Assembly (NCBI RefSeq): GCF_014109765.1
Contig: NZ_CP059139.1
Span: 372,001-436,000, forward strand
From: Pseudomonas berkeleyensis
GTDB taxonomy: Bacteria; Pseudomonadota; Gammaproteobacteria; Pseudomonadales; Pseudomonadaceae
DNA: 64,000 nt
Direction: 5' to 3'
The stretch's first letter is position 1. Each line of letters begins with the position of its first letter. The notes beneath the pieces are model-generated. The model had not been told where the DNA came from. It worked only from the letters and a program-made list of their open reading frames with translations, and did not search any database. The position numbers were made by a program, and so were the translations under genes. This document shows, one piece after another, positions 1-11,918 of this stretch.

Positions 1-2
1 GT

Positions 3-983
3 TTCGAGCTGGTGGAAAGCGCCCTCGACAACCTCGACGCTGCGCAGCGCAAGACCACCGAGAAAGCGCTGATGGCTTACCGTCAGGCGTTGCAGGATGG
101 CGCCAGTGTCGCTCAGGCAGCCCAGGCGCTGGAGCTGGCCAAGGCCGAGTTGGGCAAGTCGGCGGCCTTGCTGGAAGAAGGCGCGATGGACGACAGCCTG
201 AGCTTCTTCGCCAGCCTGCTGATCCTGCTGCGTGAAGGGCTGGAGGCCATCCTCGTGCTGGCAGCGATCCTTGCCTTCCTGCGCAATACCGGTCAGCAGC
301 AGGCGGTGCGTAGCGTGCACATCGGCTGGGGGCTGGCGCTGTTGGCCGGCGTCGCCACGTGGGCCGTGGCAGCCTATCTGATCGATATCAGCGGCGCTCA
401 GCGTGAATTGCTCGAAGGCGCCACCGCGCTGTTCGCCAGTGTAGTGCTGCTGTGGGTCGGCGTGTGGATGCATGACCGGCGCCACGCGGCGGCCTGGCAG
501 GACTACATCAAGAGCAGCCTGGTCGGTGGCGGCGGTCGCTTCGGTTTTGCCGTGCTGGCGTTCTTCTCGGTGTACCGCGAGCTGTTCGAGGTGATCCTGT
601 TCTACGAGACCCTCTGGCTGCAGGCTGGCCCTGCCGGACACGGCGCCGTACTGGCGGGCGCGGCTGCGGCCCTGGTGCTGCTGATCGGCCTGGCCTGGGT
701 GATCCTGCGCGGCTCGCGCAAGCTGCCGTTGACCACCTTCTTCGGTATCAATGCCGTGCTGCTGTGCGTACTGTCGGTGGTGTTCGCCGGCCACGGCGTA
801 GCCGCGCTGCAGGAAGCCGGCGTGTTGGGCACACGGCCGGTGGCGTTCTTCGATTTCGACTGGTTGGGCATTCATGCTGATGCCTGGAGCCTCTCGGCTC
901 AGGGACTGGCACTGGCAGGTATCGCGCTGCTCTACGGGCGTAGCCTGTTGGGCGAACGACGCCGGCTGGCCGAGCAGCGTTAA
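3..983 (+). CDS. FTR1-family iron permease, 5'-truncated by window edge
   Basis: Membrane permease of the FTR1/EfeU family, which imports iron across the inner membrane. The reading frame is open from base 3 with no credible start, so the N-terminus lies outside the window. The visible N-terminal ~65 residues are soluble and helical, followed by about seven hydrophobic segments. Two REXXE-type iron-binding motifs are visible: REGLE in the first membrane segment and RELFE near the middle. The long soluble N-terminal part suggests the bacterial variant with an extra periplasmic or cytochrome-like domain, but that part is not in view. The following gene is 114 bp away. Family assignment is confident; the iron oxidation state and any partner are unknown. 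Confidence 0.85.
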   Translation, partial: FELVESALDNLDAAQRKTTEKALMAYRQALQDGASVAQAAQALELAKAELGKSAALLEEGAMDDSLSFFASLLILLREGLEAILVLAAILAFLRNTGQQQAVRSVHIGWGLALLAGVATWAVAAYLIDISGAQRELLEGATALFASVVLLWVGVWMHDRRHAAAWQDYIKSSLVGGGGRFGFAVLAFFSVYRELFEVILFYETLWLQAGPAGHGAVLAGAAAALVLLIGLAWVILRGSRKLPLTTFFGINAVLLCVLSVVFAGHGVAALQEAGVLGTRPVAFFDFDWLGIHADAWSLSAQGLALAGIALLYGRSLLGERRRLAEQR

Positions 984-1097
984 GGCGTGACCGGGGGCGG
1001 CATTTGCCGCCCTCGTTGCATCAGAGCGTGAACCGCTGCCACGACAGCTGGTCTCAGTGCACCTAGGCTGGTTCCGATCCCTTTGCCGAGTGCGCGC

Positions 1098-1433
1098 ATG
1101 ACCTCCACGATTCATTCCACCCATTACGCCGACAGTCCTGATCTGGCGTTGGCCGCGTTGCGTCATCCCACCCTGGAACAGGCGCTGTCCAGTGCCTGTG
1201 CTCAGCTTGCCGTGCGTGAGGCCTACCTGGCGGCCTTGCGCGATCCGGCCATCGGCCCGCAACCGCGGCTGTTGCTGGCGATTTCCGGCGCGGATGTGCG
1301 TGGCCAGCGCCGTCTGGCCGCACTGGTGGCTGAGCTGTTGCCCGATGAAGTGGAGTTGGATCTGATCGAGCTGGCCGACGATAACCTGTCGCGCGCTGTG
1401 CGTGAGCGCTGCCAGGCGTTCTACTGCGCCTGA
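1098..1433 (+). CDS. SseB C-terminal-domain-like small protein
   Basis: A 111-residue soluble protein. The ATG at 1098 is preferred over an in-frame TTG 15 bases upstream. Its C-terminal half (LLLAISGADVRGQ, then DEVELDLIELADDNLSRAV and a terminal RCQAFY) resembles the C-terminal domain of enhanced serine sensitivity protein SseB, whose biochemical role is not established. There is no signal peptide or membrane segment. It reads in the same direction as the iron permease before it and yaiI after it, but gaps of 114 and 74 bp leave co-transcription open. The family call is from recalled similarity and is moderate; no function should be inferred. Confidence 0.6.
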   Translation: MTSTIHSTHYADSPDLALAALRHPTLEQALSSACAQLAVREAYLAALRDPAIGPQPRLLLAISGADVRGQRRLAALVAELLPDEVELDLIELADDNLSRAVRERCQAFYCA

Positions 1434-1507
1434 GCAGCGGCGCACCCTACCCGCACAGCAGGGCGGCCAGGCATACTGGCGCCCTGTTAGGTCATTAGAG
1501 CAGCGCT

Positions 1508-1957
1508 ATGCGTGTCTGGATCGATGCCGATGCCTGCCCCAGGGCAGCGCGGGATCAGGTGGTGAAGTTCGCTCTCAAACGCGGTTTCGAAGTGGTGCTG
1601 GTGGCCGGGCAGGCCGTCGCGCGCCCTAACTTCGCCTGTGTGAAACTGATCGTGGTACCCAGCGGCCCGGATGCCGCCGATGATTATCTGGTCGAACACG
1701 CCGTGCCCGGCGAGCTGGTGATCTGCAGCGATGTGCCGCTGGCCGACCGCCTGGTGAAAAACGGCGTCGCTGCGCTCGATCCGCGTGGTCGTGAGTTCGA
1801 CGAGCGCAACATGGGCGAGCGCCTGGCCGTGCGCAACCTGTTCACCGATCTGCGTGAGCAGGGTCAGGTAGGTGGCGGTCAGGCGGCTTATTCGGACAAG
1901 GATCGCCAGGCTTTCGCCAACTCACTCGATCGGATTCTCACGCGTCTGAGTCGATAG
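1508..1957 (+). CDS. yaiI: YaiI/YqxD family protein (UPF0178, DUF188)
   Basis: A 149-residue protein of the YaiI/YqxD (DUF188) family, a PIN-like fold whose substrate is unknown. The N-terminus MRVWIDADACPRAARDQV carries the family's hallmark acidic DADACP motif, and a second acidic cluster follows at CSDVPLADR (around residue 75). A conserved GREFDERNMGERLAVRNL segment lies around residues 96-113. The length is typical of the family and there is no export signal. ATG at 1508 follows a gap of 74 bp after the SseB-like gene. It converges on a thioesterase gene with about 105 bp between stops. Confidence 0.9.
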   Translation: MRVWIDADACPRAARDQVVKFALKRGFEVVLVAGQAVARPNFACVKLIVVPSGPDAADDYLVEHAVPGELVICSDVPLADRLVKNGVAALDPRGREFDERNMGERLAVRNLFTDLREQGQVGGGQAAYSDKDRQAFANSLDRILTRLSR

Positions 1958-2063
1958 CGCTTCAGGTTATATCCAGCTTCGGGCTTTGGCTGTTTCTGTC
2001 GGCGCCGCTTTAGCAGCGACCGATCCAGTGCTCATCGCGGCCAAAGCCCTTCCCGCATCACCT

Positions 2064-2531
2064 TCACCCGCACAGATAGGTGCCGGTGCCCACGGCGACC
2101 AGCACGCCTTCATCGTTGTGCAATTCCATGCGGATCACCGCCACCTTGTTGCCGGCGCGCAGTGGCATGGCGGTGGCGATGAAGCGCTGGCCGCGGCCGG
2201 GACGCAGGTAGTCGATGCGCAGGTCGATGGTGCCGAGTTTGGATAGCTTGCTCATGCGTTCTGCCGCCGGCAGATGCTGGTGGTTGGCGAAGGCACCGAT
2301 CAGCGCCATGGCGCCACCGCAGACGTCGAGCAGCGAAGAAATCACCCCGCCATGCAGGATGCCGTGGACGAAGTTGCCGATCAGTTCGGGCTTCATCGGC
2401 AGGTGCATGGTCACCTGTTCCTCGCTCAGTTCATCGATCTCGATGCCGAGAAACTGGTTGAACGGGATACGTTGGAAGAAGGCAGTCACCGCCTGTTGCA
2501 GGTCGGCGTCCAGGCTGAAGGCTTGCGGCAT
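2064..2531 (-). CDS. YigI-like hotdog-fold acyl-CoA thioesterase
   Basis: A 155-residue hotdog-fold protein of the PaaI/YigI thioesterase group, which hydrolyses acyl-CoA thioesters in the cytoplasm. The signature stretch NFVHGILHGGVISSLLDVCGG (split here around residues 53-73) contains the conserved HGG turn and following acidic residue used for catalysis in this family. The length equals that of E. coli YigI and the central RIDYLRPGRGQ strand is also typical. The gene is monocistronic and convergent with yaiI. Chain-length preference cannot be read from sequence. Confidence 0.85.
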   Translation of the reverse strand: MPQAFSLDADLQQAVTAFFQRIPFNQFLGIEIDELSEEQVTMHLPMKPELIGNFVHGILHGGVISSLLDVCGGAMALIGAFANHQHLPAAERMSKLSKLGTIDLRIDYLRPGRGQRFIATAMPLRAGNKVAVIRMELHNDEGVLVAVGTGTYLCG

Positions 2532-2649
2532 CGTGGCACTCCGGAGATCACGTGTCTGTCACGCTGCCGCAGCCTGGCGGGCTTGGCCAGGGCTGCGGCC
2601 GGAGTGCCCTGGCCAATGACCGAAGCGCCATGTGAACGGCGATCAGTGG

Positions 2650-2686
2650 GTAGGGTGGGCCGGGCGGCGTTCCGCTTTAGCCCACC
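2650..2686. repeat. GTAGGGTGGGC-type intergenic repeat, single copy
   Basis: Imperfect palindrome starting GTAGGGTGGGCCGGGCGGC and ending TTTAGCCCACC. The same unit, reverse-complemented, is the second arm of the repeats at 15465-15545 and 53057-53127. It lies between the elbB stop and the thioesterase start, both on the minus strand. Confidence 0.8.
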
Positions 2687-2737
2687 AAGGGCGATCAGCG
2701 AGTGCTGAAACGGAACGCCCCTCGTCCGCTTCTACGG

Positions 2738-3397
2738 TCAGTGGTGCGCCAGTTCCAGCACCCGGTCGACCAGCTTGTTGATGCCCGACGCCGCTTCGGC
2801 GATGGACTGGGCGAGCATATAGGCCGGTGTGGTGACCAGCTTGCGCGCTTCGTCCTCGACGATGTCGCTGACGTCGCACTCGTGGTGCTCGGCGCCCATC
2901 TGGGTCAGTGCGCTGGCGGTGTCCGCATCGTTGCCGATGGTGCAGATCACCCCGGCGCCGAAGATTTTCGCGGCCAGCGCCGGGGCGATGCAGATCAGGC
3001 CGACCGGTTTGCCGGCATCGACGAAGGCCTTGCAGGCGGCCAGTACGTCGGGTTGCACTGTGCAGTTGGCACCGCTGGTGGCGAAGTCGGAGAGGTTCTT
3101 CGCCACGCCGAAGCCGCCGGGCAGGATCAGTGCGTCGAAGTCGGCGACGTGCAGCTGTTTGACGTCCTTGATCTGGCCACGCGCGATGCGTGCGGATTCC
3201 ACCAGCACGTTGCGTGTCTCGTTCATCTCGTCGCCGCTGTAGTGATCGACCACGTGCAACTGCGGCACGTTGGGAGCAAAGCACTGCACTTCAGCGCCGC
3301 GTTGGTCGAGGCGCAGCAGGGTGATCACGCTTTCGTGGATCTCGGCGCCATCGTAGACGCCACAGCCGGACAGAATCACTGCCACTTTTTTGCTCAT
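2738..3397 (-). CDS. elbB: Isoprenoid biosynthesis glyoxalase ElbB
   Basis: A 219-residue DJ-1/PfpI superfamily protein matching ElbB, a glyoxalase of the class I amidotransferase-like fold linked genetically to isoprenoid synthesis. The N-terminus KKVAVILSGCGVYDGAEIHE is the ElbB signature, and the nucleophile-elbow Cys is visible in LICIAPALAAKIFG around residue 138. The length is normal. There is no signal peptide. It is transcribed away from the divergent sterol desaturase gene; the 180-bp gap contains a GC-rich hairpin near 3421-3441 that would sit in the elbB leader. Confidence 0.92.
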   Translation of the reverse strand: MSKKVAVILSGCGVYDGAEIHESVITLLRLDQRGAEVQCFAPNVPQLHVVDHYSGDEMNETRNVLVESARIARGQIKDVKQLHVADFDALILPGGFGVAKNLSDFATSGANCTVQPDVLAACKAFVDAGKPVGLICIAPALAAKIFGAGVICTIGNDADTASALTQMGAEHHECDVSDIVEDEARKLVTTPAYMLAQSIAEAASGINKLVDRVLELAHH

Positions 3398-4795
3398 GCT
3401 CGACTCCTGGTGAGGAAAGACGCGCCCGTGAGGCGGGCGCGGTTGTTACCAATTCTTGGGCCTGGCTGTCGTCAAATGCCACTCGGACTGTCATTTGCCG
3501 CCGTGAAGCATAACGGGCCGGCGCATAGGATGAATAACAGCTCATTCCCGAGACAAGTACAACGATATGGCGCAGTCATGAATTACATTCTCTACGCGGT
3601 GCCCTTCTTCTTTCTTCTGATCGGCCTGGAGCTGCTCGCCGATCGCTGGCGCGGCATGCGCACCTATCGCCTGGCCGATGCCCTCAACAGCCTCAGTGCC
3701 GGCGTCCTGTCGCAGGCTACCGGCCTGGTGACCAAGGTCGTCGGATTGCTGACCTACGCGTTTGCCTGGGAGCACCTGGCGGTGTTCACGCTGGATGCCG
3801 GCAGCCTGTGGGTCTGGGTGTTCGCTTTCCTCTTCTATGACTTCTGCTACTACTGGAACCACCGCCTGGGCCATGAGCGCAACGTGCTTTGGGCTGCGCA
3901 CTCGGTGCATCACCAGAGCGAGGACTACAACCTGTCCACCGCGTTGCGCCAGACCAGCACCGGCTTCATCTTCGGCTGGATCTTCTACTTGCCGATGGCG
4001 GTTGTCGGTGTGCCACCTTTGGTATTTCTCAGTGTGGCGGCGCTCAATCTGCTTTATCAGTTCTGGGTGCACACTCGGCATATCCCCAAACTGGGCTGGT
4101 TCGAGTGGCTGTTCATCACGCCCTCCAATCACCGTGTGCACCACGCGCAGAACCCTATTTACATGGATCGCAATTACGGCGGTGTGTTCATTGTCTGGGA
4201 TCGAATTTTTGGCACCTTTCAGGAGGAGTTGGACGAGGAGCCGGTGGTCTTCGGCGTCACCGTGCCGCTGGCCAGCTGGAACCCGCTATGGGCGAATCTG
4301 CAGGTCTATGCCGGCTTGTGGAGCGATGCGCGGCGTAGCGAGTCCTGGTGGGATCGGCTGCGTATCTGGTTCATGCCCACCGGCTGGCGCCCGGCCGACG
4401 TGGCTGCGCGTTTTCCACAGGAGAAGGCCGACCTGAGTCGCTTCGTCAAATTCGAGGTGCCGCTGGGCCGTGGTCAGCAGTGCTACGCCGCGCTGCAGTT
4501 CGTCGTCTACCTGCTCGGCGGTACCTGGCTGCTGGCGCAGGCCGAGGTGTTGACGCCAGTCGGGATGCTGCTCGGCTGCGCCTGGGTTGCGTTGGGCCTC
4601 TACAGCATTGGCGCCTGGCTGGAGAACCGCAGCTGGGCCATACGTCTGGAGCTGTTGCGCTTGCTGGCCAATCTGCCGCTGCTGGCGCTGGCCGATGCAT
4701 TTGGCATGCTAACGGCTGGCACCAGCGTCTGGACGCTGTTGGCAGGCTACCTGTTGCTCAGCCTGATCGGTTTGTGGGGTGTGCGGCGCGGTTCG

Positions 4796-6581
<1,786 letters not shown>

Positions 6582-6600
6582 CGCCCCCAGGAACCCAGCG

Positions 6601-8802
6601 ATGAACACCGAAGGACTCAACAGCGAATTGCTAGACGGATCAGTGGCGCAGGCCGAAACCCCGGCGGAAGTCGTCGCCGAACCGACTGTCGCGGAGGTAC
6701 CGGCACCTGCTCCCGTGGTGGTGCCGAGCCTGGATGACAGCAGCCTGTACATCCACCGCGAGCTGTCCCAGCTGCAATTCAACATCCGCGTGCTGGAGCA
6801 GGCGCTGGACGAGTCCTATCCGCTGCTCGAGCGCCTGAAGTTCCTGCTGATCTTCTCCAGCAACCTTGACGAGTTCTTCGAGATTCGCGTCGCTGGCCTG
6901 AAGAAACAGATCAATTTTGCCCGCGAGCAGGCCGGTGCCGACGGCCTGTTGCCACATCAGGCACTGGCACGGATTTCCGAGCTGGTGCACGAACAGGTGG
7001 ATCGCCAATACGCCATCCTCAACGACACCCTGTTCCCGGCGCTGGCCAAGCACAACATCAACTTCATCCGTCGTCGCTACTGGACGACCAAGCTCAAGAC
7101 CTGGGTTCGCCGTTACTTCCGCGACGAGATCGCGCCGATCATCACGCCGATCGGTCTCGACCCGACGCACCCGTTCCCGCTGCTGGTCAACAAGAGCCTG
7201 AACTTTATCGTCGAGCTGGAAGGCGTCGATGCCTTCGGTCGCGACTCCGGCCTGGCGATCATCCCGGCGCCGCGTCTGCTGCCGCGGATCATCCGCGTGC
7301 CGGAAGAGGTGGGTGGCCCGGGCGCCAATTACGTGTTCCTGTCGTCGATGATCCACGCGCACGCCGACGACCTGTTCCAGGGCATGAAGGTCAAGGGTTG
7401 CTACCAGTTCCGCCTGACCCGTAACGCCGACCTGTCGGTGGACACCGAGGACGTCGAAGACCTGGCGCGTGCGCTGCGCGGCGAGCTGTTCAGTCGTCGC
7501 TACGGTGATGCGGTGCGTCTGGAGGTGGTCGACACCTGCCCGAAACACCTGACCGATCAGTTGCTCAAGCAGTTCGGCCTGGCCGAGAGCGAGTTGTACC
7601 AGGTCAATGGCCCGGTCAACCTGACGCGTCTGTTCAGCATCACCGGCCTGGATAGCCACCCGGAGCTGCAGTACACGCCGTTCACCCCGGTGATTCCCAA
7701 GCTGCTGCAGAACGCCGAGAACATCTTCAGCGTGGTCAGCAAGCAGGACATCCTGCTGCTGCACCCGTTCGAGTCCTTCACCCCGGTGGTCGACCTGTTG
7801 CGCCAGGCTGCGAAAGACCCGCACGTGCTGGCGATCAAGCAGACGCTGTACCGTTCCGGCGCCAACTCGGAGATCGTCGATGCGCTGGTGGAAGCCGCGC
7901 GTAACGGCAAGGAAGTCACCGCGGTGATCGAACTGCGTGCACGCTTCGACGAGGAGTCCAACCTGCAACTGGCCAGCCGCCTGCAGGCTGCCGGTGCGGT
8001 GGTGATCTACGGGGTGGTCGGCTTCAAGACCCACTCGAAGATGATGCTGATCCTGCGCCGCGAGAACGGCGAGATCCGCCGCTACGCGCACCTCGGCACC
8101 GGCAACTACCACGCTGGCAACGCGCGTCTGTATACCGACTACAGCCTGCTCACCGCCGACGTGGCGCTGGGTGAGGACGTGTCCAAGCTGTTCAGCCAGT
8201 TGATCGGCATGGGCAAGACGCTGCGCATGAAGAAGCTGTTGCATGCGCCGTTCACCCTGAAGAAAACCCTGCTCGACCTGATCGCCAAGGAAACCGCTGC
8301 GGCGGCTGAAGGCAAGCCGGCGCAGATCATCGCCAAGTTCAACGCGCTGACCGATCCGAAGATCATCCGCGCGCTGTACAAGGCCAGCCAGACCGGCGTG
8401 AAAATCGACCTGGTGGTGCGCGGCATGTGCAGCCTGCGCCCCGGCGTGCCTGGGGTTTCCCACAATATCCAGGTGCGCTCGATCATTGGTCGTTTCCTCG
8501 AGCACACCCGCGTCTACTACTTCCTCAACGGTGGCGACGAGCTGATCTACCTGTCCAGTGCCGACTGGATGGAGCGCAACCTCGACAAGCGCGTGGAGAC
8601 CTGCTTCCCGGTGGAGGGCAAGAAGCTCATCACGCGGGTGAAGAAGGAACTGGAGAGCTACCTGACCGACAACACCCAGGCCTGGGTGCTGCAGTCCGAT
8701 GGTCGCTACGTGCGCCAGCAGCCGACCGGCAACCAGAACCCGCGCAATGCGCAGGCTGGACTGCTGGAGAAACTCACCGCCCCGGTAATCGTGACTCGAT
8801 AA
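6601..8802 (+). CDS. ppk: Polyphosphate kinase 1
   Basis: Reversibly polymerises the ATP gamma-phosphate into polyphosphate. The protein is 733 residues. About 45 N-terminal residues are low-complexity and acidic, rich in A, V, E and P, before the conserved [18 protein letters not shown] start of the PPK1 core. The phospholipase-D-like catalytic part shows the phosphorylated histidine in [11 protein letters not shown], the [10 protein letters not shown] motif, and the nucleotide-binding FDEESN segment. It follows hemB closely and faces ppx across 278 bp, the usual Pseudomonas arrangement. Confidence 0.97.
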   Translation: MNTEGLNSELLDGSVAQAETPAEVVAEPTVAEVPAPAPVVVPSLDDSSLYIHRELSQLQFNIRVLEQALDESYPLLERLKFLLIFSSNLDEFFEIRVAGLKKQINFAREQAGADGLLPHQALARISELVHEQVDRQYAILNDTLFPALAKHNINFIRRRYWTTKLKTWVRRYFRDEIAPIITPIGLDPTHPFPLLVNKSLNFIVELEGVDAFGRDSGLAIIPAPRLLPRIIRVPEEVGGPGANYVFLSSMIHAHADDLFQGMKVKGCYQFRLTRNADLSVDTEDVEDLARALRGELFSRRYGDAVRLEVVDTCPKHLTDQLLKQFGLAESELYQVNGPVNLTRLFSITGLDSHPELQYTPFTPVIPKLLQNAENIFSVVSKQDILLLHPFESFTPVVDLLRQAAKDPHVLAIKQTLYRSGANSEIVDALVEAARNGKEVTAVIELRARFDEESNLQLASRLQAAGAVVIYGVVGFKTHSKMMLILRRENGEIRRYAHLGTGNYHAGNARLYTDYSLLTADVALGEDVSKLFSQLIGMGKTLRMKKLLHAPFTLKKTLLDLIAKETAAAAEGKPAQIIAKFNALTDPKIIRALYKASQTGVKIDLVVRGMCSLRPGVPGVSHNIQVRSIIGRFLEHTRVYYFLNGGDELIYLSSADWMERNLDKRVETCFPVEGKKLITRVKKELESYLTDNTQAWVLQSDGRYVRQQPTGNQNPRNAQAGLLEKLTAPVIVTR

Positions 8803-8822
8803 AAAGGCCGCTTGCTGCGGCC
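8801..8822 (-). terminator. Rho-independent terminator candidate for ppx (minus strand)
   Basis: On the minus strand GGCCGC-AGCAA-GCGGCC is followed by TTTTT; it abuts the ppk stop codon. It is 258 bp past the ppx stop, so it may end read-through or act on a long ppx 3' UTR. Confidence 0.6.
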
Positions 8823-8857
8823 ACGTCGCGTGTCATCGCTTGCTGATAACAGCGGAC

Positions 8858-9050
8858 GGCGGGTTTCACCCGCCCTACGCTTACTGCGCAAAACCCCGGT
8901 GCGCACGGCGCACCCTACGGGCGGTTGACTCAGCGCGTAGCCCGTATGCAATCCGGGGCTTTGGCTATTCCCGTATTACAGACTGACGCCACACAAGGTT
9001 TCGCGAGGTCGTCCTGCTCGCGTGCATTAATGAGAACGGCGCACCCTACG
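8858..9050. repeat. Cluster of short intergenic repeats between ppk and ppx
   Basis: Three partial units: GGCGGGTTTCACCCGCCCTAC at 8858-8878 (this unit is also the right arm of the palindrome at 45075-45123), GGTGCGCACGGCGCACCCTAC at 8899-8919, and GGCGCACCCTACGGG at 9038-9052. A degenerate CGTAGCCCGTATGCAATCC unit lies at about 8936-8955. They fill the convergent ppk/ppx gap; no ORF is convincing here. Confidence 0.75.
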
Positions 9051-9080
9051 GGGTTGTGGCGGGCCTGATTCAGAAGTTGA

Positions 9081-10583
9081 TCAGCGCACGCTCAGGGTCA
9101 GGTCGATACGCTTGAGCCACTCGGCTTCGGCTTCGAAGTCCGCCTGGGTCAGCGGGTTGGCTGCCAGCCAGCCTTCCGGGAAGAGGATTTCCAGGCTGTT
9201 ATCGCCGACCTTGAACTGCACTTCCGGCATGCTCTGCGTGCCCCGGATGTGATGGAAGAGGATGGCAAAGCGCAGCAGTACGCACAGGCGCATCAGCTTC
9301 ACGCCTTCCTCACCGAAGTCGGCGAATTTGTCCTTGGGAATGTTGCGTCGATGGCCGCGCACCAGCAGGGCGAGCATTTGCTGATCCTGGCGCGAGAAGC
9401 CCGACAGGTCGGAGTGCTCGATCAGGTAGGCGCCGTGCTTGTGGTACTGATAGTGGGCGATGTCCAGACCGACCTCGTGCACCTTGGCGCCCCAGCTCAG
9501 CAGCTCGCGGTGCCAGTCATCGTTCAGCCCCCAGTCGCCGGCCACTTTGTCCAGTGCCGAGAGTGCCTTGGCTTCGACCCGGGCGGCCTGGTCGACATCA
9601 ACGTGGTACCGCTCCATGAACGCCGCCAGAGTGCGTTCGCGTACGTCTTCATGCTGATGGCGGCCGAGCAGGTCGTAGAGCACGCCCTCACGCAATGCGC
9701 CCTCGGAATGGCTCATGCGCTGGATTTCGCAGGCATCGAAGATCGCTTCGAGAATCGCCAGGCCGGCGGGGAAGATGCCGCGACGATCCGGCTTGATGCC
9801 GTCGAGGTCGAGCTTGTCCACCTCGCCCAGCTTGAACACCTTGCGCTTGAGCCAGGCCAGGCCTTCGGCCGTCACCTCGCCGCTGCCCAAGCCCGCTGCC
9901 TTGATGGTCAGTCCGACCGCCTTGATGGTGCCGGATGCGCCGACGGCATCTTCCCAGCCGAGGCGGCGCAGGCCCTGCTCGATGCTCATGAGTTCCAGAC
10001 GGGCCGCGGTGTAGGCCTGGGCATAACGCGCCGGGGTGATCTTGCCGTCGTGAAAGTAACGCTGGGTGAAGCTTACGCAGCCCATCTGCAGGCTTTCACG
10101 CAGCAGCGGTTCGAAGCGCTGGCCGATGATGAATTCGGTGCTGCCGCCACCGATATCGGCGACCAGGCGCTTGCCGGGCGTGTCGGCGATGCTGTGGGAC
10201 ACGCCTAGATAAATCAGGCGGGCTTCCTCACGGCCGGAAATCACCTCGACCTGGTGACCGAGGATTTCCTCGGCGCGGCGGATAAACACCGCGCGGTTGC
10301 GCGCTTCGCGCAGGGCGTTGGTACCGACGATGCGCACGGCGCCTTCCGGCAGGCTGGTGGTGAACTGGGCGAAACGGCGCAGGCAATCCAGGCCGCGCTG
10401 CATGGCCTCCTCGCTGAGCTGGCGCTCATCGTCCAGGCCTGCCGCCAACTGCACCTTGTCGCCGATGCGCTCGAGGATGCGAATCTCGTGATTGTCGGCC
10501 TTGGCCAGCACCATATGGAAACTGTTCGAGCCCAGATCGATGGCGGCGATCAGGGGAAAACTCTCGGCAGGGGCTTGGGGCAT
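9081..10583 (-). CDS. ppx: Exopolyphosphatase
   Basis: Processively hydrolyses polyphosphate and is related to GppA pppGpp phosphatases. ATG at 10583 gives 500 residues beginning MPQAPAES; an upstream in-frame ATG would add 21 unconserved residues. The ASKHA-fold motifs are visible: phosphate-1 [13 protein letters not shown] near the N-terminus, and [14 protein letters not shown] around residue 145. The C-terminal HD-type region ([19 protein letters not shown], around 370) completes the long Ppx form. It is convergent with ppk, and the next genes upstream, allA and the ABC importer, run in the same direction with a 94-bp gap. Confidence 0.96.
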   Translation of the reverse strand: MPQAPAESFPLIAAIDLGSNSFHMVLAKADNHEIRILERIGDKVQLAAGLDDERQLSEEAMQRGLDCLRRFAQFTTSLPEGAVRIVGTNALREARNRAVFIRRAEEILGHQVEVISGREEARLIYLGVSHSIADTPGKRLVADIGGGSTEFIIGQRFEPLLRESLQMGCVSFTQRYFHDGKITPARYAQAYTAARLELMSIEQGLRRLGWEDAVGASGTIKAVGLTIKAAGLGSGEVTAEGLAWLKRKVFKLGEVDKLDLDGIKPDRRGIFPAGLAILEAIFDACEIQRMSHSEGALREGVLYDLLGRHQHEDVRERTLAAFMERYHVDVDQAARVEAKALSALDKVAGDWGLNDDWHRELLSWGAKVHEVGLDIAHYQYHKHGAYLIEHSDLSGFSRQDQQMLALLVRGHRRNIPKDKFADFGEEGVKLMRLCVLLRFAILFHHIRGTQSMPEVQFKVGDNSLEILFPEGWLAANPLTQADFEAEAEWLKRIDLTLSVR

Positions 10584-10677
10584 GATTGCGGCATCTCGTT
10601 CGATTTCCGCGCATCCTGCCACGACTGAAGCCATGAGCCAACGCATACGGATGTCGCATTTAACTGGTCTAGACCTG

Positions 10678-11181
10678 TTATTCCGCCAGGTTCAGCATGC
10701 TCAGCGGTTGTTTCAGCGCCTGTTCATCGCAGTTGTGCCCGGCACCGCCGCGGTCGATCACGAGGAAGCGGCCGGGGTGTTGCAGGCATAGCAACGGGTG
10801 GTGCCAGGTGCCGCGCGCGTAGTTCACGCCCTGATCCGGCGCGCTGATGAAGGCGCGGATCTTCGACTCGTCCAGCTCGCCGGGCGGGGCGACGACGATC
10901 AGCATACGCCCGCCATCTACCGGGTAGAACGCCTGGCTGCCCAGCGGATGGCGTTCGAGCATGCGGACTTCGATAGGTGCATGCCAGGCCTTGCCCTCGA
11001 ACAGGTTGACCAGCGTGCGCGGCGCTTCGCCGGCCAGTTCCACCTGCGCCAGGTCGTGGTAGCGCGTGGTGGTGCCAGCATTGATCGGGAAGGCGTTGGC
11101 GCCGGCCATCTCGATCACCTCGCCAAAGGGCGCGAAGGCGCTGCGGGTCAGCGGCTCGATGCGCAGTGGCAGCGGCGTCAT
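10678..11181 (-). CDS. allA: Ureidoglycolate lyase family protein (AllA-like)
   Basis: Predicted to cleave ureidoglycolate to glyoxylate and urea, the last step of allantoin breakdown. The 167-residue cupin-like protein starts at 11181 ([21 protein letters not shown], split) and carries the family features [16 protein letters not shown], the [13 protein letters not shown] stretch and [14 protein letters not shown], which hold the metal and substrate ligands. It starts 5 bp after the ABC ATPase stop, so it is the last gene of the importer operon. That coupling suggests the imported compound is a ureide or is metabolised to one, but this is inference; the family may include members with other substrates. 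Confidence 0.82.
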   Translation of the reverse strand: MTPLPLRIEPLTRSAFAPFGEVIEMAGANAFPINAGTTTRYHDLAQVELAGEAPRTLVNLFEGKAWHAPIEVRMLERHPLGSQAFYPVDGGRMLIVVAPPGELDESKIRAFISAPDQGVNYARGTWHHPLLCLQHPGRFLVIDRGGAGHNCDEQALKQPLSMLNLAE

Positions 11182-11186
11182 GGCGT

Positions 11187-11918
11187 TCACAGGTTCACCG
11201 AGCCGATGAAGTTGCGCAGTTCCTCGGTCTGCGGCGCGGCGAACAGAACCTTGGGATCGCCGATCTCGTGCACCTTGCCGTGGTGCATGAACACCAGCTT
11301 GTCGCCGACTTCGCGGGCGAAGCGCATCTCGTGGGTGACCATGATCAGGGTCATGCCCTCGCTGGCCAGTTGCTTGACCACCGCTAGCACCTCGTTGACC
11401 AGCTCCGGGTCGAGCGCCGAGGTGATCTCGTCGCACAGCAACACCTTGGGCGACATGGCCAGGGCACGGGCGATGGCCACGCGCTGCTGCTGACCGCCGG
11501 ACAGGCGCTCGGGGTAGGCGTCGAATTTCTCTGCCAGGCCCACGCGTTCGAGCATCTGCCGGGCGATTCTTTCCGCTTCGGCGCGTGAGGTCTTCTTCAC
11601 CACCTGCGGCGCCAGCATGACGTTCTCGCCGACGGTCAGGTGCGGAAACAGGTTGAACTGCTGGAACACCATGCCGACTTTCTGCCGCAGGCTGCGCAGG
11701 TCGGCGCGGGCAGCGTCGATGTACTCGCCGTCGACTTCGATCACGCCGTCGTTGATCGACTCCAGGCCGTTGAGGGTGCGCAGGAAGGTGCTCTTGCCCG
11801 AGCCGCTGCGGCCGATGATGGCGACCACTTCGCCTTCCTCGACCTTGAGGTCGATGCCCTTGAGCACGTGGTTGTCGCCGTAGTACTTGTGCAGGGCGGT
11901 GACGTTAAGCAGTGACAT
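11187..11918 (-). CDS. Polar amino acid ABC transporter, ATP-binding protein
   Basis: A 243-residue ATPase of the GlnQ/HisP class that powers a periplasmic-binding-protein-dependent importer. Walker A is GRSGSGKST (around residue 37), the signature is LSGGQQQRVAIARAL, Walker B is VLLCDEITSALD, and the switch histidine lies in MVTHEM. Its start overlaps the permease stop by 14 bp and AllA follows 5 bp later, showing tight translational coupling. The substrate cannot be told from the ATPase. Confidence 0.92.
   Translation of the reverse strand: MSLLNVTALHKYYGDNHVLKGIDLKVEEGEVVAIIGRSGSGKSTFLRTLNGLESINDGVIEVDGEYIDAARADLRSLRQKVGMVFQQFNLFPHLTVGENVMLAPQVVKKTSRAEAERIARQMLERVGLAEKFDAYPERLSGGQQQRVAIARALAMSPKVLLCDEITSALDPELVNEVLAVVKQLASEGMTLIMVTHEMRFAREVGDKLVFMHHGKVHEIGDPKVLFAAPQTEELRNFIGSVNL

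Noticed and set aside
2702..3577. Long N-terminal extension in frame with the sterol desaturase gene
   Set aside because: It runs antisense through elbB; the membrane protein has a natural start at 3578.
6640..8505. 621-codon open frame antisense to ppk
   Set aside because: Shadow of ppk; the composition is typical of antisense frames in high-GC genes and no motif is present.
8803..9080. Possible small ORFs between ppk and ppx
   Set aside because: Open frames here are made of the intergenic repeats and have no ribosome-binding site.
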